NCBI GenBank assembly: GCA_007128865.1
Contig: SKWP01000354.1
Coordinates: 1-8,717, forward strand
Source: Paracoccaceae bacterium
GTDB taxonomy: Bacteria; Pseudomonadota; Alphaproteobacteria; Rhodobacterales; Rhodobacteraceae
Direction of reading: 5' to 3'
Length of the DNA: 8,717 nucleotides
The stretch's first letter is position 1. Every line of letters begins with the position of its first letter. Positions 1 through 4,919 of the stretch are shown one piece after another. The notes beneath the pieces were generated by a model. It was not told the origin of the DNA, did not search any database, and saw only the letters and a list, made by a program, of their open reading frames with translations. The position numbers and the translations under genes are program-made.

Positions 1-68
1 AACAGCGAACCCGTCGCACCCGCCGCGCCGCAGGCCGCCAGGAAGGTCAGGAACAGCATCCAGTCCAT
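1..68 (-). CDS. tspO: TspO/MBR family tryptophan-rich sensory protein, N-terminal fragment (runs off left edge)
   Basis: Only the first 22 codons are visible. They read M-D-W-M-L-F-L-T-F-L-A-A-C-G-A-A-G-A-T-G, then S-L, which matches the hydrophobic first transmembrane helix of Rhodobacter TspO (CrtK) as I remember it. The ATG at 68-66 is preceded by AAGGAG with a 7-nt spacer, so the start is secure. TspO is a five-helix outer-membrane protein, related to the mitochondrial translocator protein, that binds tetrapyrroles. In R. sphaeroides it negatively affects photosynthesis gene expression in the presence of oxygen. Position after crtI and crtB on the same strand is the order known from R. 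capsulatus and R. sphaeroides. Unlike the tight crtI-crtB junction, it is separated from crtB by 403 bp and may have its own promoter. Identity rests on 22 residues plus synteny. Confidence 0.88.
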   Translation of the reverse strand, partial: MDWMLFLTFLAACGAAGATGSL

Positions 69-75
69 GCGTGGG

Positions 76-81
76 CTCCTT
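76..81 (-). promoter_or_regulatory. Shine-Dalgarno sequence of tspO
   Basis: The minus strand reads AAGGAG, then CCCACGC, then ATG. This is a near-ideal ribosome binding site with a 7-nt spacer, and it fixes the tspO start at position 68. Confidence 0.8.
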
Positions 82-106
82 GCATCACAGCGCCATGCAA
101 AGTCGT

Positions 107-123
107 AGGGCCGCGCCGGCCCT
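107..123 (-). other. Perfect hairpin in the probable tspO leader
   Basis: The plus strand reads AGGGCCGCGCCGGCCCT: a 7-bp stem (107-113 with 117-123) and a 3-nt CGC loop. It lies about 38 nt upstream of the tspO ATG, so it would be in the tspO mRNA leader if transcription begins further upstream. No T-run follows it on the minus strand, so it is not an obvious intrinsic terminator. It could be a leader structure or the end of the crtIB transcript. In G+C-rich DNA such stems arise fairly often, so function is uncertain. Confidence 0.35.
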
Positions 124-256
124 GGTGCAACCCTCGCGCCCCCCGCTATTGTTCACCACCTGACGAAAGGTACCCACTGAGCGCTCGGAGCCCATGGCCG
201 ACGGTTGGCTATTGGCACTCCTGGCCCGGAATCAAGGCGCGTAGCGCCGCCGGGCC

Positions 257-285
257 GCGCCCGACCGCCCCCATCGGGCGGGCGC
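257..285. repeat. G+C-rich inverted repeat in the crtB-tspO gap
   Basis: GCGCCC at 257-262 pairs with GGGCGC at 280-285. The interior can pair further through GCCC (267-270) and GGGC (276-279), with a 5-nt loop and a left-side bulge. A smaller repeat, GGCGC-GTA-GCGCC, lies at 236-248. Neither is followed by a T-run on either strand. They may be transcript structure or simply base composition. Confidence 0.3.
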
Positions 286-448
286 CCTGCAACCGTGCAA
301 GCCGTGGCGCCGTCGGAAGTTCTTGCACCATAAACCGCCAGGCTATCCACCGTGCAGCGCCCACCCGGCGGTCTGGCGCCGCCCTGTGTTGCGTCTCCGG
401 TCAAGGGCCGCTTCGTCCCGCATATCTGCCCCTCGCCTCGCATGGCGG

Positions 449-464
449 AACCTGGTGACAGGTT
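449..464 (-). terminator. Hairpin immediately downstream of crtB, possible terminator or processing site
   Basis: AACCTG-GTGA-CAGGTT is a perfect 6-bp stem with a 4-nt loop, beginning 7 nt after the crtB stop codon in the minus direction. This is where a terminator or an mRNA-stabilising stem would sit. No oligo-U tract follows, so simple intrinsic termination is not proven. Attenuation of read-through into tspO or protection of the crtIB mRNA end are equally possible. Confidence 0.4.
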
Positions 465-471
465 GGGAACA

Positions 472-1530
472 CTAGGTAAGGCCGCCGCGACGCGCAAACG
501 CCGGCTGCGGCGACCGCCGGGCCATGTCTTGCGCCCGAAGGCGCGCCAGCGCGTTGATCAGCGCATCCGAGCGTTCGAATTCGGCACGGCCTTCGGCGGC
601 TGCATCGACCAGAAACGCGGCTTCGGGGCAGGGGCGGGCATAGATCGTTGCCATGCGTGGCTGCACGGTGCTGAGCCCGGCCCGAAGCACGGACAGGCCG
701 ATCCAGCCAACCTTTTGCACCTTTCCGGTTCGCGCCCTTCGGGTGATGCTGTCGCAACCCTGCGCCCGCAGCGCCCCGCCGATCCCGGCATAGATGTGGC
801 GTGCGGCAAAGATGCCCGGCCGGCAGGCAACCGGCAACGCCGCGATGCCGGGTTCGGCGCGCAGGTAAAGCCTGTCGGCCTCGCGCAGCAGCCGTGACGC
901 AAGGCGTCGGATTTCGGGAACCGGCGCCGGCGCGCGGACAAAGGCGGCCGGGTCTATCCCGGCCTCGTCCAGCCAGTCGAGCGGCAGATAGATACGCCCG
1001 CGCCGCGCGTCTTCGCCCAGATCCCGCGCGATGTTGGTCAGCTGCATCGCCAGCCCCAGATCGCAGGCACGGGCCAGGCGATGACGGTCGCGCACGCCCA
1101 TGAGCACGCTCATCATCACGCCCACGGCGGCGGCCACCCGCGCCGCATAGCCCAGGACATCGGAAAGCGTGTCAAAGCGTCGCCCCTCGGCATCCCATGA
1201 AAAGCCCTCGAGCAGCGCATCGGGCAGGGCGCGGGGCATCGCGTGGGTTTCGATCAGTCGGGCAAAGGCGCGGTCAATCGCTGCGTCCACGGGCCGTCCG
1301 GCATAGGCACGATCCAGCCGCTCCTGCAGGTGCAGCACCGCCTGTGCCGGCCGGATGCCTTCGTCCACCGCGTCATCGGCCAGCCTGCAGAAGGCATAGA
1401 GAACCAGCGCCGGGTCGCGCACCCGCGCCGGCAGCAGCCGTGATGCGGCATGAAACGAAAGCGAACCGGTGCGGATCGCCGCGCGGCAGGTTTCCATATC
1501 GTCCTGCGGATTGCTGGCCCGGGCGGTCAT
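472..1530 (-). CDS. crtB: 15-cis-phytoene synthase CrtB
   Basis: This 352-residue protein is a squalene/phytoene synthase. It condenses two geranylgeranyl diphosphates head-to-head through prephytoene diphosphate to 15-cis-phytoene, the first committed carotenoid step, at the cytoplasmic membrane face. Both Mg-binding aspartate-rich motifs are visible: D52-D-A-V-D56 within YAFCRLADDAVD, and D170-L-G-E-D174 within QLTNIARDLGED, followed by RRGRIYLPLDWL. The length is close to the roughly 340 residues I remember for R. capsulatus CrtB. The ATG at 1530-1528 overlaps the crtI TGA (1529-1527) as ATGA, so translation is probably coupled; a GAGG lies about 11 nt upstream. It shares the crtI promoter. 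It ends at TAG (474-472), followed by a hairpin. The frame stays open far upstream into crtI only because of the high G+C; homology begins near this ATG. Confidence 0.96.
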   Translation of the reverse strand: MTARASNPQDDMETCRAAIRTGSLSFHAASRLLPARVRDPALVLYAFCRLADDAVDEGIRPAQAVLHLQERLDRAYAGRPVDAAIDRAFARLIETHAMPRALPDALLEGFSWDAEGRRFDTLSDVLGYAARVAAAVGVMMSVLMGVRDRHRLARACDLGLAMQLTNIARDLGEDARRGRIYLPLDWLDEAGIDPAAFVRAPAPVPEIRRLASRLLREADRLYLRAEPGIAALPVACRPGIFAARHIYAGIGGALRAQGCDSITRRARTGKVQKVGWIGLSVLRAGLSTVQPRMATIYARPCPEAAFLVDAAAEGRAEFERSDALINALARLRAQDMARRSPQPAFARRGGLT

Positions 1531-3074
1531 TCGGCGGCCATCCTCGGTAGCGGGGTCGCGTCGCTGTGCGGGGCGGCGTCGGGCACAAGCTGCGCCAGCA
1601 CCTCGGCCGTGCCGATCACGCCGGGCACACCCGCGCCGGGATGCGTGCCTGCGCCGGCCAGATAGAGGCCGGGCAATTCCTCGGATACATTGTGCGGCCG
1701 GAACCATGCGCTTTGCAGGATGCGCGGCTCGATCGAAAACCCCGCACCCAGCGGCGAAAGATAGCGGTCGCGAAAGGTTTCGGGCGTGAAGACAAGGCTT
1801 TCGCAGACATGCCCGGAAAGGCCCGGCAGCAGCCGCTCTTCCAGCATCGCCAGCATCTTCCGGCGATAGGGTTCGGCCTCGGCCGCCCAGTCGACACCGT
1901 TGGCGTGCCCAAGGTGCGGCACCGGGCTGAGCACATAGAAGGTGTCGTCGCCCTCGGGCGCCACCGACGGGTCGGTGACCGAGGGGCGGTGCACATAAAG
2001 GCTCATGTCGTCGGCCAGACGACCCCTGATGAAGATGTCGCGTATGTGTTCGCGGTACCGCGGCCCGACAACGATGGTATGGTGGCCCACGTCGCGCCAC
2101 TTGCGGCGTGTTCCGCGGGTGCCGAAGTACCACACGAACAACCCCATGGACCAGCGCGCGCGCTTCAGCCGCGCATCGGTCCAGCGCCGGCGCGGCCGAT
2201 GGCGCAGAAGGCGGGAATAGGTGTGGCCGGCATCGGCATTCGAGACGACGATATCGGCGGCGATCCGTTCGCCGCCCGCCAGCACCACGCCGGCCGCGCG
2301 GCCCGCGGTCACGGCGATTTCGTCCACCTCCTCGCCCAGGCGCAGAACCCCGCCCCGGTCGGCAATTACCCCCGCCATGGCCCGGGCAATGGCCTGAACG
2401 CCCCCCATGGCATAGTGAACGCCGAATGCCTTTTCCAGGTGACTGACCAGCGCGTACATCGAGGTCACGCGAAACGGATCGCCGCCGATGAACAGCGGAT
2501 GGAAGGAAAAGGCAAACCGCAGCCGCGGATCGCGAAAGCGCCGGGCTGCATGGGCATGCACCGAACGGTCGGCCCGGAACCACGCGAATTTCGGCAGCAC
2601 CTTGATCAGATCGAGAAGCCGGTTCATCGGGCGGCGGCCCAGATCCTCATAGCCGAACCGGTAGCGCGCCTCGGCATCCTTCAGGAATTTCCGGTAGCCT
2701 TCCAGATCGCCGGGCGACAGGCGCGCAACCTCGCGTTCCATGGCGGCGTCGTCGCCCCGCATGGTAAAGGTGGATCCGTCCTGCCAGCGGATTTCGTAAT
2801 AGGGGTCCATCGGGTGCAGCGTCACGTCGCGGTCAAAGTCGCGCCCGCAGGCCGCCCACAACGCGCGCAGCCCCTGCGGCACCGTGACGATCGTCGGGCC
2901 AAGGTCAAACCGGTGCCCGCCCCGCGTGATGGAAGAACCCCGGCCGCCGGGGCGGTCCAGCCGGTCGATCACCGTGACCGCATAGCCCTTGGACTGCAGG
3001 CGCATCGCCGATGCCAGCCCCCCAAGGCCGGCACCGATGACGACTGCGCGTGCGGCACGCCTTGATTCGCGCAT
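1527..3074 (-). CDS. crtI: Phytoene desaturase CrtI
   Basis: This 515-residue FAD-dependent desaturase carries out the successive dehydrogenations of phytoene. In Rhodobacter-type pathways three steps give neurosporene, which feeds spheroidene synthesis; product specificity here is inferred from the crtA context. The N-terminus holds the dinucleotide-binding GAGLGG (residues 14-19 in VVIGAGLGGLASAMRL), followed by DRLDRPGGRGSS. The C-terminus carries the bacterial phytoene-desaturase signature, seen as LYLAGAGTHPGAGVPGVIG. The internal segments FHPLFIGGDPF and RRWSMGLFVWYFGT are as I recall them for R. capsulatus CrtI. I chose the ATG at 3074-3072 because AAGGGAA lies 6 nt upstream and conserved sequence begins just after it. 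An in-frame TTG at 3128 would add 18 residues, but it is the first three bases of the TTGACA -35 box and has no good ribosome binding site. The stop overlaps the crtB start. Confidence 0.96.
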   Translation of the reverse strand: MRESRRAARAVVIGAGLGGLASAMRLQSKGYAVTVIDRLDRPGGRGSSITRGGHRFDLGPTIVTVPQGLRALWAACGRDFDRDVTLHPMDPYYEIRWQDGSTFTMRGDDAAMEREVARLSPGDLEGYRKFLKDAEARYRFGYEDLGRRPMNRLLDLIKVLPKFAWFRADRSVHAHAARRFRDPRLRFAFSFHPLFIGGDPFRVTSMYALVSHLEKAFGVHYAMGGVQAIARAMAGVIADRGGVLRLGEEVDEIAVTAGRAAGVVLAGGERIAADIVVSNADAGHTYSRLLRHRPRRRWTDARLKRARWSMGLFVWYFGTRGTRRKWRDVGHHTIVVGPRYREHIRDIFIRGRLADDMSLYVHRPSVTDPSVAPEGDDTFYVLSPVPHLGHANGVDWAAEAEPYRRKMLAMLEERLLPGLSGHVCESLVFTPETFRDRYLSPLGAGFSIEPRILQSAWFRPHNVSEELPGLYLAGAGTHPGAGVPGVIGTAEVLAQLVPDAAPHSDATPLPRMAAE

Positions 3075-3080
3075 TGCTGG

Positions 3081-3087
3081 TTCCCTT
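3081..3087 (-). promoter_or_regulatory. Shine-Dalgarno sequence of crtI (decides start at 3074)
   Basis: The minus strand reads AAGGGAA, then CCAGCA, then ATG. This well-spaced site supports initiation at 3074 rather than at the upstream in-frame TTG at 3128. Confidence 0.7.
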
Positions 3088-3099
3088 GTTTTGCCGTCG

Positions 3100-3128
3100 A
3101 TCAAGTCAGGGATGTGGCGATGTGTCAA
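3100..3128 (-). promoter_or_regulatory. Candidate sigma-70-type promoter of crtI
   Basis: The minus strand carries a perfect -35 hexamer, TTGACA, at 3128-3123. After a 17-nt spacer, CTTGAT (3105-3100) is a weak -10 with 3 of 6 consensus matches. Transcription would start near 3093, giving a leader of about 20 nt that contains the ribosome binding site. The -35 hexamer is one arm of the PpsR-type palindrome at 3123-3140, so a bound repressor would cover it. The -35 is convincing; the -10 is only plausible. Confidence 0.6.
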
Positions 3129-3140
3129 TCTGAATTTACA
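3123..3140. promoter_or_regulatory. PpsR/CrtJ-type operator, crtI-proximal
   Basis: TGTCAATCTGAATTTACA is an exact TGT-N12-ACA palindrome with extended arm symmetry (TGTCAAT against TGTAAAT on the other strand). This is the established recognition pattern of PpsR (R. sphaeroides) and CrtJ (R. capsulatus), aerobic repressors of bch, crt and puc genes. Its left arm, read on the minus strand, is the crtI -35 TTGACA. Its right arm, read on the plus strand, gives TTTACA, a possible -35 toward crtA. Binding is inferred from the motif and its location. Confidence 0.8.
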
Positions 3141-3155
3141 TTCTCTGCTTTACCA

Positions 3156-3173
3156 TGTCCATGCGTTGTGACA
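3156..3173. promoter_or_regulatory. PpsR/CrtJ-type operator, crtA-proximal
   Basis: TGTCCATGCGTTGTGACA is a second exact TGT-N12-ACA. The gap to the first operator is 15 bp (3141-3155), so the centres are 33 bp apart, about three helical turns, placing both dimers on the same DNA face. Its right arm contains GTGACA (3168-3173), a 5-of-6 match to a -35 facing crtA, but no good -10 follows at 16-18 bp. The crtA promoter is therefore not resolved. PpsR/CrtJ is known to bind paired palindromes cooperatively. Confidence 0.75.
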
Positions 3174-3216
3174 GTATTCCGCAAGGGCATGCACGCCGGA
3201 ATCGCAGGGACGTCTG

Positions 3217-3921
3217 ATGCAGACCGTCACGCTCAGCCTGTTTCGTTTTGACCGGTCGTTCGCCCGGCTGTGGGTGCTCGGCCAGATGGGCGCGGCGCGG
3301 GTGCCGTTGCGGCGGCTGCCGGGGCTGGAATTCTGGAAACTCTGCGGCTCGGGCACCGGCGAAGGTTTCACGCCGCGGCCGAACTGGGGCGTCTGGGCGA
3401 TCCTCGGTGTCTGGCGCAGCGCGGATGCGGCGCAGGCCGGCCTCGAACAGGCGCCATTCGGCCGCTGGCGGGTCCGGGCCGACGAAAGCTATACCGTTTT
3501 CCTGGAGCCCTATGCCGTGCGCGGCCATTGGTCAGCCGTGCGCCCCTTCCACCCGGCGGGGGGGCCTGACGGGCTGATCGCCGCCATGACGCGCGCCACC
3601 ATCAAACCCCGCCATGCCCTGCGTTTCTGGCGGCGGACGCCGGATATTTCGGCCCGAATCGGTTCGGACCCGAATGTGCTGTTCAAGATCGGCATCGGCG
3701 AGGTTCCGTGGCTGCATCAGGTGACCTTTTCGGTCTGGCCCGATGCCGGCTCCATGGCCGCATTCGCCCGCCGTGGTCCCCATGCCGAGGCCATTCGCGC
3801 CGTGCGCGAGCAAGGCTGGTTCAACGAGGAACTCTATGCCCGCTTCCGCATCCGCGGCACGGCGGGAAGCTGGCAGGGGCATGACCCGATCGGTTGCCAT
3901 CTGCATCAGGAGGCTGCATGA
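3217..3921 (+). CDS. crtA: Spheroidene monooxygenase CrtA
   Basis: This 234-residue protein matches CrtA, the heme-dependent monooxygenase that uses O2 to convert spheroidene to spheroidenone (and hydroxyspheroidene to its keto form) at C-2 when oxygen is present. This is the yellow-to-red shift of Rhodobacter cultures. The conserved N-terminal pattern is clear: VTLSLFRF, LWVLGQMGAAR, then FWKLCGSGTGEGFTPRPNWGVWAIL. The C-terminal half carries FKIGIGEVPWLHQVTFSVWP and EQGWFNEELYARFRI, also typical of the family. There is no signal peptide or obvious membrane helix. The ATG at 3217 has AGGGA about 7 nt upstream. It is the first gene of the plus-strand operon, divergent from crtI, and its TGA overlaps the bchI ATG by 4 nt. 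Its expression is probably controlled by the two PpsR-type operators upstream. Confidence 0.95.
   Translation: MQTVTLSLFRFDRSFARLWVLGQMGAARVPLRRLPGLEFWKLCGSGTGEGFTPRPNWGVWAILGVWRSADAAQAGLEQAPFGRWRVRADESYTVFLEPYAVRGHWSAVRPFHPAGGPDGLIAAMTRATIKPRHALRFWRRTPDISARIGSDPNVLFKIGIGEVPWLHQVTFSVWPDAGSMAAFARRGPHAEAIRAVREQGWFNEELYARFRIRGTAGSWQGHDPIGCHLHQEAA
3908..3913 (+). promoter_or_regulatory. Shine-Dalgarno sequence of bchI, inside crtA (decides start)
   Basis: AGGAGG ends 4 nt before the ATG at 3918, within the last codons of crtA. An upstream in-frame ATG at 3894 would add 8 residues but lacks a comparable site. The short spacer is slightly below the usual optimum, but the match is perfect. Confidence 0.7.
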
Positions 3922-4919
3922 AACCCTTTCCCTTTGCCGCCATTGTCGGCCAGGACGAGATGAAGACCGCCATGGTCCTTACCGCCATCGATCCCAAGAT
4001 CGGGGGGGTGCTGGTGTTCGGCGACCGTGGCACCGGCAAGTCGACCGCGGTGCGGGCGCTTGCAGCACTTCTGCCGCCCATCGAGGCCGTCAGGGGCTGT
4101 CCGGTGAATTCCGAACGCCCCGGGGATTGCCCGGAATGGGCGCATGTAACCGACACCACGATCATTGCGCGGCCAACGCCGGTGGTGGACCTGCCCCTTG
4201 GCGTGACCGAAGACCGCGTGACCGGCGCGCTGGATATCGAACGGGCGCTGACGCGCGGCGAAAAGGCGTTCGAGGCCGGGCTTCTGGCACGCGCGAACCG
4301 GGGCTATCTGTACATCGACGAGGTCAATCTGCTCGAAGATCACATCGTCGATCTGCTGCTGGATGTGGCCCAGTCCGGAGAGAATGTCGTCGAGCGCGAG
4401 GGGCTGTCGATCCGCCACCCGGCGCGCTTTGTCCTTGTCGGCTCGGGCAACCCGGAAGAGGGCGAACTGCGCCCGCAGCTTCTGGATCGTTTCGGTCTTT
4501 CGGTCGAGGTGAAAAGCCCCGGCGATATCGAAACCCGGATCGAGGTGATCCGCCGGCGCGACGCCTATGAAAACGACAACGCCGCCTTCATGGCCGAATG
4601 GACGGCGCAGGACGCCGACCTGCGCACGGCAATCCTGGCCGCCCGCAAGGCGCTGCCGGCGATGGCGACATCCAATCTGGTGCTGCATGATTGCGCCTCG
4701 GTCTGCCTGGCGCTGGGTTCGGACGGGCTGCGGGGCGAGCTGACGCTTTTGCGCGCCGCCCGTGCGCTTGCCGCGTTTGAGGGTGCTGCCGAGGTCGGGC
4801 GCGACCATATCCGCCGGACGGCGCCGATGGCCCTGCGCCACCGTCTGCGCCGCGACCCGCTGGACGAGGCCGGCACCACCGCCCGCGTCGCCCGCCAGCT
4901 TGCCGAGGTGCTGCCCTGA
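3918..4919 (+). CDS. bchI: Magnesium chelatase ATPase subunit I, BchI
   Basis: This 333-residue AAA+ ATPase is the motor subunit of Mg-protoporphyrin IX chelatase (BchI/BchD/BchH), the first committed step of bacteriochlorophyll synthesis. Hexameric BchI rings work with BchD and energise Mg insertion on BchH in the cytoplasm. Visible elements: IVGQDEMK near residue 9; Walker A G35-D-R-G-T-G-K-S-T43; the chelatase insert with PTPVVDLPLG (86-95); Walker B GYLYIDE (129-135); sensor-1 N178 in GSGNPEEGE; the arginine finger in LLDRFG (R191); and a C-terminal lid with SDGLRGELTLLRAARAL and HRLRRDPLDEAG. It starts at ATG 3918 behind AGGAGG, overlapping the crtA stop. It seems about 17 residues shorter at the N-terminus than R. 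capsulatus BchI (350 residues as I recall) without losing a domain. Its last codons hold the ribosome binding site for bchD. Confidence 0.97.
   Translation: MKPFPFAAIVGQDEMKTAMVLTAIDPKIGGVLVFGDRGTGKSTAVRALAALLPPIEAVRGCPVNSERPGDCPEWAHVTDTTIIARPTPVVDLPLGVTEDRVTGALDIERALTRGEKAFEAGLLARANRGYLYIDEVNLLEDHIVDLLLDVAQSGENVVEREGLSIRHPARFVLVGSGNPEEGELRPQLLDRFGLSVEVKSPGDIETRIEVIRRRDAYENDNAAFMAEWTAQDADLRTAILAARKALPAMATSNLVLHDCASVCLALGSDGLRGELTLLRAARALAAFEGAAEVGRDHIRRTAPMALRHRLRRDPLDEAGTTARVARQLAEVLP
4905..4910 (+). promoter_or_regulatory. Shine-Dalgarno sequence for a CTG-initiated bchD, inside bchI
   Basis: GAGGTG lies within the last codons of bchI (GAG GTG CTG CCC TGA). It ends 5 nt before the CTG at 4916, and the core GAGG is 7 nt away. 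This spacing is normal and is the main positional support for CTG 4916 as the bchD start. Confidence 0.5.

Larger units (their letters stand above)
69..471. other. 403-bp gap between crtB and tspO with no credible gene
   Basis: No open frame here shows recognisable protein character. The longest one on the minus strand (497 to 153) starts inside crtB in another frame and has an Arg/Gly/Pro-rich composition typical of G+C-rich shadow frames. The stretch contains at least four perfect inverted repeats (107-123, 236-248, 257-285, 449-464). The hairpin at 449-464 lies just downstream of the crtB stop and the one at 107-123 lies in the probable tspO leader. I looked for TGT-N12-ACA and TTGAT-N4-ATCAA operators and found no perfect copy. 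No convincing -35/-10 pair for tspO was found, although AACAAT (minus strand, about 148-153) resembles a -10. Confidence 0.6.

Noticed and set aside
454..471. Imperfect PpsR-like site GGTGACAGGTTGGGAACA after crtB
   Set aside because: One of the six core bases is wrong (GGT for TGT), and it lies at the end of crtB, far from any identified promoter. It is better explained by the overlapping hairpin or chance.
153..497. 114-codon minus-strand frame across the crtB-tspO gap
   Set aside because: It starts within crtB in another frame, has low-complexity composition and shows no recognisable motif; not supported as a gene.
472..2583. Very long minus-strand open frame (703 codons) containing crtB as its C-terminal half
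   Set aside because: The upstream half runs within crtI in another frame and is Arg/Ala/Gly-rich without family features. CrtB homology starts at ATG 1530. High G+C keeps shadow frames open.
1566..3065. 499-codon plus-strand frame antisense to crtI
   Set aside because: It mirrors crtI, is rich in Arg, Pro, Ala and His, and shows no recognisable domain. crtI on the other strand is unambiguous.
3894..3917. Upstream in-frame ATG giving an 8-residue longer BchI
   Set aside because: It lacks a clear ribosome binding site, whereas ATG 3918 has AGGAGG and the usual 4-nt ATGA overlap with crtA.
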